Origin: Pseudomonadota bacterium
Lineage (GTDB): Bacteria; Pseudomonadota; Alphaproteobacteria; Thalassobaculales; Thalassobaculaceae
DNA: 10,115 bases
NCBI GenBank assembly: GCA_027623845.1
Contig: JAQBUJ010000065.1
Location: forward strand, 1-10,115
Direction of reading: 5' to 3'
The position numbers and the translations under genes are program-made. Below the pieces are notes generated by a model. It made no database searches. It saw nothing but the letters and a program-made list of their open reading frames with translations, and was not told the origin of the DNA. How positions within the stretch are numbered: the stretch's first letter is position 1; the number at the start of each line of letters is the position of its first letter. Below, piece by piece: positions 1-7,810 of this stretch.

Positions 1-1767
1 CGGGTCGGCGCGGCGAAAACCCGGGTCGGTCTGCCCGAGGTCACGCTCGGCATTCTGCCGGGCGCCGGCGGAACCCAACGGTTGCCGCGGCTTGCCGGTG
101 TCGCCAACTCCTTGGACCTGATCACCTCGGGCCGGTTGATTGCCGTCGAGCAGGCCCATGCGCTGGGAATTATCGACGAGATCGCCGAGGGCGATGTTCT
201 CGATGCGGCGGTTGCGGCGGCGGAACGTCTGGCGGCAAGCGACGCGCCGCCGCGGCGGTCGCGCGACCAGGACGCCGGCCTGGAAGAGGCGCGGGGCAAC
301 CCCGGTCTTTTCGACGACTTCCGCAAGGGCATGGCCAAGATGGCGCGCGGCATGAACGCGCCCGAAGCCTGTGTTCGCTGTATCGAGGCGGCGGTCTCGA
401 TGCCGTTCGACGCAGGCCTGAAGTTTGAGCGTGAAGCCTTCACCCAGTTGGTCGTCGCCGACGAGGCGAAATCGATGCAACACGCCTTTTTCGCTGAGCG
501 CGAGGTCGCCAAGATCCCTGATGTGCCAGCGGCAACACCGGCGAAGGAGATCAACAGCGCCGCGGTGATCGGTTGCGGCACCATGGGCGGCGGCATCGCG
601 ATGAATTTCGCCAATGCCGGCATCCCGGTGGTCGTCATCGAGAACGATCAGGCGGCCCTGGATGGCGGTCTGGCCAAGGTACAAGGCAATTATGCCGCCA
701 CCGTCGCCAAGGGCCGGCTGTCCCAGCAAGCCATGGACCAACGTCTCGGGCTGATCACCGGCTCCACCGATTTCAAAGCCGTGGCCGACGCCGATATCAT
801 CATCGAGGCGGTGTTCGAGGACATGGAGGTCAAAAAGCGAATTTTCAGCAAACTGGACCAATTCTGTAAGCCCGACGCGATCCTGGCCACCAACACCTCG
901 ACCCTGGATGTCGACCAGATCGCGGCGATGACCAAGCGGCCCGAGAATGTCATCGGCACGCATTTCTTCAGCCCGGCCAATGTGATGCGGTTGCTGGAGA
1001 ATGTGCGCGGCGCGAAAACCTCGGCCAAGACCATCGCCACGGTGATGAAACTGTCGAAAACAATCAACAAGGTCGGCGTTCTGGTTGGCGTCTGCGACGG
1101 CTTTGTCGGCAATCGGATGCTGCATCAATACAGCCGGGAGGCGAATTTCCTGCTGGAGGAAGGCGCACTGCCACAGCAGGTCGACCGGGTGATCTATGAA
1201 TTCGGCTTCCCGATGGGACCGTTCACCATGGGCGATATGGCCGGCCTTGATGTCGGTTGGCTGGTACGCAAGCGCAAACTGGCGGAAAACCCCAACAATA
1301 ACCGCTATTCATCGATCGCCGACCGGATCTGTGAGCAAGGCCGTTTTGGTCAGAAAACCGGCTCCGGCTGGTACCGCTATGAGGCTGGAAGCCGCACGCC
1401 GATTGCCGACCCGGAGATTGAGAAGTTAATCATCCAGGCCTCCACCGACGCCAATATCGAACGCCGGGAAATTTCCGACGAGGAAGTGCTGAAGCGTTGC
1501 CTGTATCCGTTGATCAACGAAGGCGCGAAGATCCTTGAGGAGGGATTGGCGATCCGCGCCTCGGACATCGACGTGATCTGGGTTCACGGCTATGGGTTCC
1601 CGCGCTATCGAGGCGGACCGATGTTCTGGGCCGATACCCTCGGCCTCGACGAGGTGTACAAGACCATGCAGCGCTATCACAGCGAGCATGGCGAGTTGAT
1701 GCGGCCGGCTCCGTTGTTGGAGAGGCTGGCTAAAAGAGACAAGAAACTCAGTGAGTTCCATTCATAA
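1..1767 (+). CDS. Bifunctional enoyl-CoA hydratase / 3-hydroxyacyl-CoA dehydrogenase (FadB/FadJ/PimF-like), 5'-truncated
   Basis: This enzyme carries out the two middle steps of beta-oxidation: it hydrates trans-2-enoyl-CoA and then oxidises the 3-hydroxyacyl-CoA with NAD. The frame is open from base 1, so the N terminus lies outside the window; 588 codons are visible and the family is usually about 700 residues. Codons 9-25 (VGLPEVTLGILPGAGGT) are the end of the crotonase domain, and E13 is the second catalytic glutamate. A Rossmann domain follows with GCGTMG at codons 191-196. The dehydrogenase residues have canonical spacing: S300, H321 (HFFSP), E333 and N371 (FVGNR). The C-terminal part has FGFPMGPF and HGYGFPRYRGGP. 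It is the first visible gene of a five-gene operon, 54 bases before the thiolase. A TTG at 82 is not the start, because the crotonase motif continues upstream. The gene position is like pimF; the substrate chain cannot be read from the sequence. Confidence 0.95.
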   Translation, partial: RVGAAKTRVGLPEVTLGILPGAGGTQRLPRLAGVANSLDLITSGRLIAVEQAHALGIIDEIAEGDVLDAAVAAAERLAASDAPPRRSRDQDAGLEEARGNPGLFDDFRKGMAKMARGMNAPEACVRCIEAAVSMPFDAGLKFEREAFTQLVVADEAKSMQHAFFAEREVAKIPDVPAATPAKEINSAAVIGCGTMGGGIAMNFANAGIPVVVIENDQAALDGGLAKVQGNYAATVAKGRLSQQAMDQRLGLITGSTDFKAVADADIIIEAVFEDMEVKKRIFSKLDQFCKPDAILATNTSTLDVDQIAAMTKRPENVIGTHFFSPANVMRLLENVRGAKTSAKTIATVMKLSKTINKVGVLVGVCDGFVGNRMLHQYSREANFLLEEGALPQQVDRVIYEFGFPMGPFTMGDMAGLDVGWLVRKRKLAENPNNNRYSSIADRICEQGRFGQKTGSGWYRYEAGSRTPIADPEIEKLIIQASTDANIERREISDEEVLKRCLYPLINEGAKILEEGLAIRASDIDVIWVHGYGFPRYRGGPMFWADTLGLDEVYKTMQRYHSEHGELMRPAPLLERLAKRDKKLSEFHS

Positions 1768-1821
1768 CTTAATGTTCGGAATAAGGAAAATTCAAGGCGA
1801 TTCAAGCCAAGGAGAAGACAC

Positions 1822-3003
1822 ATGCGGGAAGCGGTTATCGTATCGACGGCGCGCACGCCCATCGGTAAGGCGTTTCGCGGCGCTTTCAACAACACCCATG
1901 GCGCGGTGTTGGGCGGTCATGCGGTCCAGCACGCGGTAGAGCGGTCCGGGCTTGATCCGGCTGAAATCGAAGATGTCATCATCGGCTGCGGCTTTCCCGA
2001 GGGGGCGACCGGGCACAATGTGGCGCGGCAAATCTCGCTCCAGGGCGGACTGCCGATAACCTCGTCGGGCACCACGGTAAACCGGTTTTGCAGTTCCGGC
2101 TTGCAGGCCATCTCAATGGCGGCGCAGCGGGTGGTGATGGACAAGGTCCCGGCCATGGTCGCCGGCGGGTTGGAGTCGATCAGCCTGGTTCAACCAAACA
2201 TGAACACCACCCATTACACCGAAGCCCATCTGATGGAGACCAAGCCGGCGATCTGGATGCCGATGATCCAGACAGCGGACAACGTCGCCAACCGCTATGG
2301 GGTCAGCCGCCAGGCGCAGGACGACTATGCCTGCCAGAGCCAGCGCCGCACCGCTGCGGCGCAGCAGGCCGGCAAGTTCGATGACGAGATCGTACCGCTG
2401 GCCTCCTCGATGTTGGTCAAAGATAAGGAAACCGGCGAAATCAGCGCCAAGGACGTGCTGTTGGACAAGGATGAAGGCAACCGCCCGGGGACCAATATCG
2501 AAGGCCTTTCCGGGCTGGAACCGGTGCGCGGGGCAGGCCATTTCATCACCGCCGGCAACGCCAGCCAGCTATCGGACGGCGCCTCGGCCTGTGTGGTGAT
2601 GGACGCCAAGCTCGCTGAGCAGCGCAATATTGAGCCGTTGGGCCTGTACAAGGGGCTGGCGGTCGCCGGCTGTGACCCGGACGAGATGGGTATCGGCCCG
2701 ATCTTCGCGGTGCCGCGGTTGCTGGAACGTCACGGTCTGACCATGGACGACATCGACCTTTGGGAGCTGAACGAGGCTTTCGCGGTGCAAGTGCTGTATT
2801 GTCGCGACACGCTGGGCATCCCGGACGAAAACCTCAATGTCAACGGCGGCTCGATCTCGATCGGTCACCCCTACGGCATGAGCGGCGCGCGGATGACCGG
2901 TCACGCGCTGATTGAGGGCAAGCGGCGCGGCGCCAAGAATGTCGTGATCACCATGTGCGTCGGCGGCGGCATGGGCGTCGCCGGCCTGTTTGAAGTCTTG
3001 TGA
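1822..3003 (+). CDS. Acetyl-CoA C-acyltransferase (thiolase, FadA/PimB-like)
   Basis: This thiolase cleaves 3-oxoacyl-CoA with free CoA to acetyl-CoA and a shortened acyl-CoA, the last step of beta-oxidation. It has 393 residues, the normal family length. The nucleophile is C90 (VNRFCSSGLQA), followed by NEAF at 317-320, H349 (SIGHPYGMSGAR) and the acid/base C379 (MCVGGGMG). These match the Cys/Asn/His/Cys positions of classical thiolases. The ATG at 1822 has AAGGAG at 1809-1814 with 7 bases between, and the protein starts in the family style (MREAVIVSTARTPIGK). The stop lies 13 bases before the next gene. With the preceding hydratase/dehydrogenase it makes a complete thiolytic module. Degradative use is inferred from this context; sequence alone does not exclude an acetoacetyl-CoA thiolase. 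Confidence 0.95.
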   Translation: MREAVIVSTARTPIGKAFRGAFNNTHGAVLGGHAVQHAVERSGLDPAEIEDVIIGCGFPEGATGHNVARQISLQGGLPITSSGTTVNRFCSSGLQAISMAAQRVVMDKVPAMVAGGLESISLVQPNMNTTHYTEAHLMETKPAIWMPMIQTADNVANRYGVSRQAQDDYACQSQRRTAAAQQAGKFDDEIVPLASSMLVKDKETGEISAKDVLLDKDEGNRPGTNIEGLSGLEPVRGAGHFITAGNASQLSDGASACVVMDAKLAEQRNIEPLGLYKGLAVAGCDPDEMGIGPIFAVPRLLERHGLTMDDIDLWELNEAFAVQVLYCRDTLGIPDENLNVNGGSISIGHPYGMSGARMTGHALIEGKRRGAKNVVITMCVGGGMGVAGLFEVL

Positions 3004-3006
3004 GCC

Positions 3007-3010
3007 GGAG
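3007..3010 (+). promoter_or_regulatory. Ribosome binding site that decides the start of the PimC-like gene
   Basis: GGAG ends 6 bases before the ATG at 3017. The same frame is open back to a TTG at 2990 inside the thiolase gene, but that start has no well-placed Shine-Dalgarno sequence, and the protein from 3017 (MELILTAEEEAFRQEV) begins as the family does. The ATG is therefore preferred. Confidence 0.7.
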
Positions 3011-3016
3011 CCTGTA

Positions 3017-4213
3017 ATGGAATTGATCCTGACCGCCGAAGAAGAAGCGTTCCGCCAAGAGGTTCGCGCCTTCGTGACCGCCGAGGTGCCGGAAGAGGTC
3101 CGACGCAAGACCATGACCGGCTTTCGTCTCAGCAAGGAAGAACACGTCACCTGGCAGAAAAAGCTTTTTGAAAAAGGCTGGGTCGCGCCGGGTTGGCCGG
3201 TTGAGCATGGCGGCACTGGTTGGACGCCGATGCAAAAGCATCTGTTCGAGGAAGAATGCGCCGCCGCCGGCGCGCCGCCGGTCATCGCCTTCGGCGTGAC
3301 CATGGTGGCGCCGGTGATCATGGCCTTCGGCAGCGATGCGCAGAAGGACTACTACCTGCCGCGTATCCTGCGGTCCGACGATTGGTGGTGCCAGGGCTAT
3401 TCCGAACCCGGTTCCGGCTCCGATCTGGCGTCGCTGCGGACCAAGGCGGTGCTGAACGGCGACCATTATGTGGTGAATGGCCAGAAGACCTGGACCAGTT
3501 TGGCCCAGCACGCGAATTTAATGTTCTGCCTGACCCGCACCTCGGACACCGGCAAACGCCAGGAGGGCATAACCTTTCTGTTGATCGACATGGAACAGCC
3601 CGGCGTCACCGTGCAGCCGATCAAGACCATCGACGGCAGCACCGAGATCAACAACGTCTTTCTGGAGGATGTGAAGGTCCCGGTCGCCAATCGGGTTGGT
3701 GAAGAGGACAAGGGCTGGACCTACGCCAAATACCTGCTGGGTCATGAGCGCACCAGCATCGCCGCCGTCGGGCGCTCCAAGGCGCAGCTCAAGCGCTTGA
3801 AGACCATCGCCTCGGTTGAGATGCAGGAAGGCAAGCCGCTGATCGAGGATCAAAATTTCAAAGAAAAGATCGCGGCGATCGAGATCGATTTGTTGTCGTT
3901 GGAATCCCTGGTGCTCCGGGTTCTCTCGGATGAAAGCGCCGGCAAGGGACCGGGACCGGAGGCGTCGTTCCTGAAGATCCGCGGCACCGAGGTTCAGCAG
4001 GGGATCACCGAATTGCTGGTCGAGGCCGTGGGCAACTACGCCCATCCCTATGTGCCGGAAGCGATGAAGACCGGCTGGAACGAAGACCCGATCGGCCCCG
4101 AACATGCCGCATCGATCGCGCCGCATTATTTCAATTGGCGTAAAGCCTCAATCTATGGCGGCTCGAACGAGATCCAGAAAAACATCATCGCCAAGGCGGT
4201 GCTTGGATTCTAG
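3017..4213 (+). CDS. Acyl-CoA dehydrogenase, pimeloyl-CoA dehydrogenase large-subunit (PimC) type
   Basis: This FAD flavoenzyme introduces the 2,3 double bond into an acyl-CoA. It has 398 residues with the ACAD fold: N-terminal helices, the flavin/substrate strand motif GYSEPGSGSDL at 127-137, GQKTWTS at 155-161, and a C-terminal IYGGSNEIQKNI at 379-390. The usual catalytic glutamate of medium-chain dehydrogenases (IYEG) is replaced by G381. E244 in LLGHERTSIA sits where isovaleryl- and long-chain-type enzymes carry their base, so it is the likely catalytic residue (inference). The whole protein reads like PimC, which pairs with PimD, and a PimD-like gene follows after 58 bases. By analogy with heteromeric ACADs such as the paired mycobacterial cholesterol-catabolism FadEs, the two may form one enzyme. 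Substrates could be dicarboxylic, branched or steroid-derived acyl-CoAs; this cannot be settled from sequence. Confidence 0.9.
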   Translation: MELILTAEEEAFRQEVRAFVTAEVPEEVRRKTMTGFRLSKEEHVTWQKKLFEKGWVAPGWPVEHGGTGWTPMQKHLFEEECAAAGAPPVIAFGVTMVAPVIMAFGSDAQKDYYLPRILRSDDWWCQGYSEPGSGSDLASLRTKAVLNGDHYVVNGQKTWTSLAQHANLMFCLTRTSDTGKRQEGITFLLIDMEQPGVTVQPIKTIDGSTEINNVFLEDVKVPVANRVGEEDKGWTYAKYLLGHERTSIAAVGRSKAQLKRLKTIASVEMQEGKPLIEDQNFKEKIAAIEIDLLSLESLVLRVLSDESAGKGPGPEASFLKIRGTEVQQGITELLVEAVGNYAHPYVPEAMKTGWNEDPIGPEHAASIAPHYFNWRKASIYGGSNEIQKNIIAKAVLGF

Positions 4214-4262
4214 AGCCGGTGGCGACACGCAACGATGCGCCGGCGACGGCAATCAAGCAATC

Positions 4263-4267
4263 GAGGA
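4263..4267 (+). promoter_or_regulatory. Ribosome binding site that decides the start of the PimD-like gene
   Basis: GAGGA lies 4 bases before the ATG at 4272. The frame is open back to about 4104, inside the preceding dehydrogenase gene, but those extra 56 codons encode an arginine-rich stretch unlike any acyl-CoA dehydrogenase N terminus. MSFAFTDDQKLLAES is the typical beginning. Confidence 0.65.
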
Positions 4268-4271
4268 CCCT

Positions 4272-5405
4272 ATGAGTTTCGCATTTACCGACGACCAAAA
4301 GCTGCTCGCCGAGAGCGCTGATCGCTTTATCCAGAACGATTATACGTTCGAGAACCGCCGCAAGAACATGGAGATGGATGGCGGTTTCAACCGCGCCGTC
4401 TGGACGCAATTCGCCGAGCTTGGCTGGTTGGCCCTGGCCATTCCCGAGGCGTATGGCGGTCTTGGCGGCTCGACCGGCGATGCGGCGGTGTTGCTGGAGA
4501 GCCTGGGACGCGGCCTGGTGGTCGAGCCCTATCACAGCACCGTGGTGCTTGGCGCCGGCGCGGTTGCGGCGGCGGGCTCAGAGGCGCAGAAGAACGAAAT
4601 CCTCCCCGAGGTGGCCGAGGGCAAGCGGCTGCTGGCCTTTGCGCATGTGGAACCCCGGGCGCGATTTACCCTCAATCATGTAGAGACATCGGCGATCAAG
4701 GATGGCGGCGGTTATATTCTGAACGGCGAAAAGGCCATCGTGCACAACGCCGAGACCGCCGACACGCTCATCGTTTCGGCCCGCACCGGCGGCGCCACCA
4801 CCGATCATGACGGCGTGACCCTGTTCCTGGTCGACCCGGCCGCCAAGGGCGTTACGCTGCGCTCCTATCCGACCATCGACGGGTTGCGCGCGTCCGAAGT
4901 GACCCTGGAGGCCGTTCAGGTCGGCGCGGACGCGATCCTCGGCACGGTCGGCGGCGCGATGCCGGTGATCGAGGCGGTGGTTGATCGAGCCTGTGTGCTG
5001 CTCTGCGCCGAGGCGGCCGGCGCGATGGACGCGGCGGTCACCTTGACCGTCGACTATATGAAAACCCGCGAACAATTCGGTCGTCCAATCGGCACTTTCC
5101 AGGTGTTGCAGCACCGGGCGGTTGAGATGCTCGGCGCCAAGGATTTTTCCCGCGCGCTGACCTATCGGGCGGCAAGCGTCGTTGACGTCGCCGATCCACG
5201 CGAGCGTGCGCGGGCGGTTTCAGCGGCGAAAGTCGAGATGGGACGCGGCGGCAAGACGATTGGCCAGGAAGGCGTGCAGTTGCACGGCGGCATGGGGATG
5301 ACCGACGACATGGCGGTCGGTCACTACTTCAAGCGGCTGACGATGATCGATGTATTGTTCGGCAACATCGACCACCATCTGCGCCGGTTCGCGCGCCTGG
5401 GCTAA
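4272..5405 (+). CDS. Acyl-CoA dehydrogenase, pimeloyl-CoA dehydrogenase small-subunit (PimD) type
   Basis: This 377-residue acyl-CoA dehydrogenase homologue is probably the partner subunit of the preceding gene product. It keeps flavin-contact motifs at 265-282 (TREQFGRPIGTFQVLQHR) and 336-345 (QLHGGMGMTD). The active-site region is degenerate: the usual TEPGSGSD loop is replaced by AHVEPRARF at 125-133, the C-terminal IYEG/IYGG motif is absent (the end reads VLFGNIDHHLRRFARLG), and the helix position holding Glu in some ACADs is D238 (VDRACVLLCAEAAG). This pattern is typical of the weaker half of heteromeric ACADs. The gene is followed by a 41-base gap and the third dehydrogenase. The PimD family call is from overall resemblance; heteromer formation is inference. 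An independent homotetramer remains possible but is less likely given the lost motifs. Confidence 0.88.
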   Translation: MSFAFTDDQKLLAESADRFIQNDYTFENRRKNMEMDGGFNRAVWTQFAELGWLALAIPEAYGGLGGSTGDAAVLLESLGRGLVVEPYHSTVVLGAGAVAAAGSEAQKNEILPEVAEGKRLLAFAHVEPRARFTLNHVETSAIKDGGGYILNGEKAIVHNAETADTLIVSARTGGATTDHDGVTLFLVDPAAKGVTLRSYPTIDGLRASEVTLEAVQVGADAILGTVGGAMPVIEAVVDRACVLLCAEAAGAMDAAVTLTVDYMKTREQFGRPIGTFQVLQHRAVEMLGAKDFSRALTYRAASVVDVADPRERARAVSAAKVEMGRGGKTIGQEGVQLHGGMGMTDDMAVGHYFKRLTMIDVLFGNIDHHLRRFARLG

Positions 5406-5446
5406 ATGACGACACAACCAACGAAACCAAATTTGAGGAGATTCCC

Positions 5447-6652
5447 ATGATTCCAGAGATGACCGAGCGCTCGCAAAAACTTTGCGCCCGCGTCCAGGAG
5501 TTCATGGACGAGCACGTCTATCCGAACGAGGAACTTTACTACCGGCAGATCGATGAGGCCGAAGACCGCTGGGATTGCCCGCCAATCCTGAACGAGCTTA
5601 AAGCCAAGGCGAAAGCGGCCGGACTGTGGAATATGTTCCTGCCGGAATCCGACAAGGGCGCCGGGCTTACCAATTTGGAATACGCGCCGATCTCGGAAAT
5701 TCTCGGCAAGGTGTCCTTCGGCTCCGAGGTGTTCAACTGCTCGGCCCCGGATACCGGTAATATGGAAGTGCTGGAGCGCTACGCCAGCGAAGCAAACAAA
5801 GAGCGTTGGCTGAAACCGCTGCTTGATGGCGAGATCCGCTCGGCCTTCGCCATGACCGAACCGGCGGTAGCTTCCTCGGACGCCACCAACATCCAGTCCA
5901 GCATCACCCGTGAAGGCGACGAGTATGTCATCAACGGGCGGAAATGGTGGACCTCCGGCATTCTCGACAAGCGTTGCAAAATCCTGATCTTCATGGGCAA
6001 GACCGATACCTCGGCGGCCAAGCACAAACAGCAATCGATGGTCCTGGTGCCGGTCGATACCCCCGGCATCACCGTCAACCGGGCGTTGACGGTATTCGGT
6101 TATGACCACGCGCCGCACGGCCATGGCGATGTAACCTTCGAAAACGTTCGGGTCCCGGTCGACAATATGTTGCTCGGCGAGGGACGTGGTTTCGAGATCG
6201 CCCAAGGGCGGCTTGGACCGGGGCGGATTCATCACTGCATGCGCTGCATCGGCCAGGCCGAACGGGCCTTGGAATCGATGAAGACACGGGCCAATTCCCG
6301 CTTTGCCTTTGGCCAGAAGCTGGCGGATATGGGCGCGCTCCGGCATAAGGTGGCCGAGGCGAGGATCAAGATCGATTCGACCCGCCTGATGGTGCTGCAC
6401 GCGGCCCATAAGATGGACACCGTCGGCAACAAGGCGGCGCGCAAGGAAATCGCCATGATCAAGGTAATGGCGACCCGCATGGCCACCGAGATCATCGACG
6501 AGGCGATTCAGGTGCATGGCGGCGGCGGCGTCAGCCAGGAGTTCAAGCTGGCGCGGGCCTATGGTCACACCCGGGTATTGCGTCTGGCCGACGGTCCGGA
6601 CGAGGTGCATCTCGAATCGATCGCCAAGCAGGAGTTCCGTAAGAACGACTGA
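5447..6652 (+). CDS. Acyl-CoA dehydrogenase of the ACAD10/ACAD11 (LvaC-like) class
   Basis: This 401-residue flavoprotein matches the C-terminal dehydrogenase domain of ACAD10/ACAD11 rather than ordinary fatty-acid ACADs. Diagnostic stretches are FAMTEPAVASSDATNIQ (134-150), GRKWWTSG (164-171), GRLGPGRIHHCMRCIG (254-269), VHGGGGVSQ (356-364) and ADGPDEVHLESIAKQE (381-396). D382 falls where the medium-chain enzyme has its catalytic glutamate. Family knowledge: relatives act with an APH-type kinase on 4-hydroxyacyl-CoAs (LvaA/LvaC in levulinate use; fused in ACAD10/11). The matching kinase gene lies just downstream on the opposite strand (7800-6751). The ATG at 5447 is preceded by GAGGAG (5435-5440) with 6 bases between. 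The gene is last in the + strand operon, 24 bases before a terminator hairpin. A simple long-chain ACAD role remains possible. Confidence 0.92.
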   Translation: MIPEMTERSQKLCARVQEFMDEHVYPNEELYYRQIDEAEDRWDCPPILNELKAKAKAAGLWNMFLPESDKGAGLTNLEYAPISEILGKVSFGSEVFNCSAPDTGNMEVLERYASEANKERWLKPLLDGEIRSAFAMTEPAVASSDATNIQSSITREGDEYVINGRKWWTSGILDKRCKILIFMGKTDTSAAKHKQQSMVLVPVDTPGITVNRALTVFGYDHAPHGHGDVTFENVRVPVDNMLLGEGRGFEIAQGRLGPGRIHHCMRCIGQAERALESMKTRANSRFAFGQKLADMGALRHKVAEARIKIDSTRLMVLHAAHKMDTVGNKAARKEIAMIKVMATRMATEIIDEAIQVHGGGGVSQEFKLARAYGHTRVLRLADGPDEVHLESIAKQEFRKND

Positions 6653-6676
6653 CCTTACGGCACGGTTAGAACGACG

Positions 6677-6706
6677 ACGCCCCGGTATTTACCGGGGCGT
6701 TTTCGT
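6677..6706 (+). terminator. Rho-independent terminator after the + strand operon
   Basis: A perfect 10-bp stem (6677-6686 pairing with 6691-6700, ACGCCCCGGT/ACCGGGGCGT) has a four-base loop and is followed by TTTTCGTTCG. The stem is very GC-rich and lies 24 bases after the stop of the ACAD11-like gene. The T tract is on the + strand side only. The opposite strand has no T run after the hairpin, so it probably works weakly, if at all, for the convergent operon. Confidence 0.85.
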
Positions 6707-6750
6707 TCGATGACCGATTTAGTTCTGAACGCCTCGCCGGCGCGACCCGC

Positions 6751-7800
6751 TCACATCGACTGAGCGATCTCCCAGCCGATGGTCGCCAGCCGGGGCGCTT
6801 TTTCGCCGACCAACACGGCGTTTTCCGAGCTGGCGTTGCCTTGCAGTCCGCGCGCGTAGACGCCCTGGCAGATCGAGGCCAATCGGAAGCATGAAAACGC
6901 CAGATAGAAATTGAAGGCCGGGATCGCCGCCCGGTCGGTGCGTTCGGCATAGGCCGCGACATAATCATCGAGGCTGGGGATACCGGCCTTGGCGATATCC
7001 AACCCGACCAACCCGTTCAGCGACGTGCCGTCATGCGGCAGGCTGTAGGGCATGCAGTTATAGGCCAGATCGGCCAATGGATGGCCCAAGGTCGACAGCT
7101 CCCAATCCAGCACCGCAATCACCCTGGGCTCGCTCGGGTGCAGCATCAGATTGCCCATGCGGAAATCACCATGGGCGATGGAGACTTCATCGCCGTCGGG
7201 GCGGTTTGCCGGCAACCAGGCCATAAGCGCGTCCATCGCCGGCATCGGGTCGGTCTTAGCGGCCTCGAATTGCCGGGTCCAACGGTCGATCTGCCGGCCG
7301 ATATAGTTCTCCGGCTTGCCATAGTCGCCCAGGCCGACCGCGTTGAAGTCGACCCGGTGCAAGGCCGCCATCGCCTGGTTCATTGAGTCAAAGATCGCCG
7401 TGCGATCCGCCGGGGTGAAATCACCGGGCAGGGAGGTATCGTCGACGATCCGCCCCTCCATATAGTCCATGACGAAGAACGGTGTGCCGATTACCGCCGG
7501 ATCCTCACACAGATGCCGCATCACCGGCACCGGCACGTCGGTATCGGCCAGCGCCGCCATGATCCGGTATTCACGCTCGATCAGATGCGCCGAGGGCAGC
7601 AGTTTCCCCGGCGGCTTCTTGCGCAGGACATAGCGCCGGCTGCCGGCCTCCAAGGCAAAGGTCGGGTTGGATTGCCCGCCCTGGAATTGCTGAGCCTGCA
7701 GACCGCCGGCGAAATCCGGCAGGCCGTTGGCCGCCAGATAACGCGCGAGGCCAGCCTCGTCGAATTTATGGGTATCAGTGACCGGACCGAGCGTCGCCAT
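6751..7800 (-). CDS. Phosphotransferase family protein (APH fold), ACAD10/ACAD11 N-terminal-domain-like kinase
   Basis: This 349-residue kinase has the aminoglycoside/choline phosphotransferase fold, but it matches the kinase domain fused to ACAD10/ACAD11 and the stand-alone LvaA, not drug-resistance enzymes. Visible parts are the nucleotide loop FQGGQSNPTF (39-48), YVLRKKPPG with lysines 61-62, helix residues E75/E77, LHRVDFNAVGLGDYG (147-161), the catalytic loop AHGDFRMGN with D212 and N217, and the metal-binding LDWELSTLGHP with D232. Relatives phosphorylate the hydroxyl of 4-hydroxyacyl-CoA so that an ACAD partner can remove it as phosphate. No signal peptide is seen, so it should be cytosolic. 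The ATG at 7800 has GAGGAA at 7812-7807 with 6 bases between, and that site contains the stop of the upstream SDR gene, suggesting translational coupling. It is the last gene of its operon and faces the ACAD11-like gene. The kinase fold is certain; the substrate is inferred. Confidence 0.92.
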   Translation of the reverse strand: MATLGPVTDTHKFDEAGLARYLAANGLPDFAGGLQAQQFQGGQSNPTFALEAGSRRYVLRKKPPGKLLPSAHLIEREYRIMAALADTDVPVPVMRHLCEDPAVIGTPFFVMDYMEGRIVDDTSLPGDFTPADRTAIFDSMNQAMAALHRVDFNAVGLGDYGKPENYIGRQIDRWTRQFEAAKTDPMPAMDALMAWLPANRPDGDEVSIAHGDFRMGNLMLHPSEPRVIAVLDWELSTLGHPLADLAYNCMPYSLPHDGTSLNGLVGLDIAKAGIPSLDDYVAAYAERTDRAAIPAFNFYLAFSCFRLASICQGVYARGLQGNASSENAVLVGEKAPRLATIGWEIAQSM

Positions 7801-7810
7801 GGTGGTTTCC

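Noticed and set aside
1768..1821. Possible internal promoter before the thiolase
   Set aside because: Only a good ribosome binding site is seen in the 54 bases; no convincing -35/-10 pair.
5406..5450. A 14-codon mini-ORF starting right after the PimD-like stop and ending in ATGA overlap with the next start
   Set aside because: It has no ribosome binding site suited to its start and contains the next gene's Shine-Dalgarno sequence; the overlap is most likely a coincidence of the short gap.
5402..6610. A 402-codon open frame on the - strand opposite the ACAD11-like gene
   Set aside because: It mirrors almost exactly a gene with clear ACAD motifs, has no recognisable domains, and long antisense frames are common in GC-rich codon-biased DNA.
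6751..7800. Aminoglycoside resistance gene
   Set aside because: The APH fold is present, but the sequence features and neighbours match the ACAD10/11-LvaA kinase group, not antibiotic-modifying enzymes.
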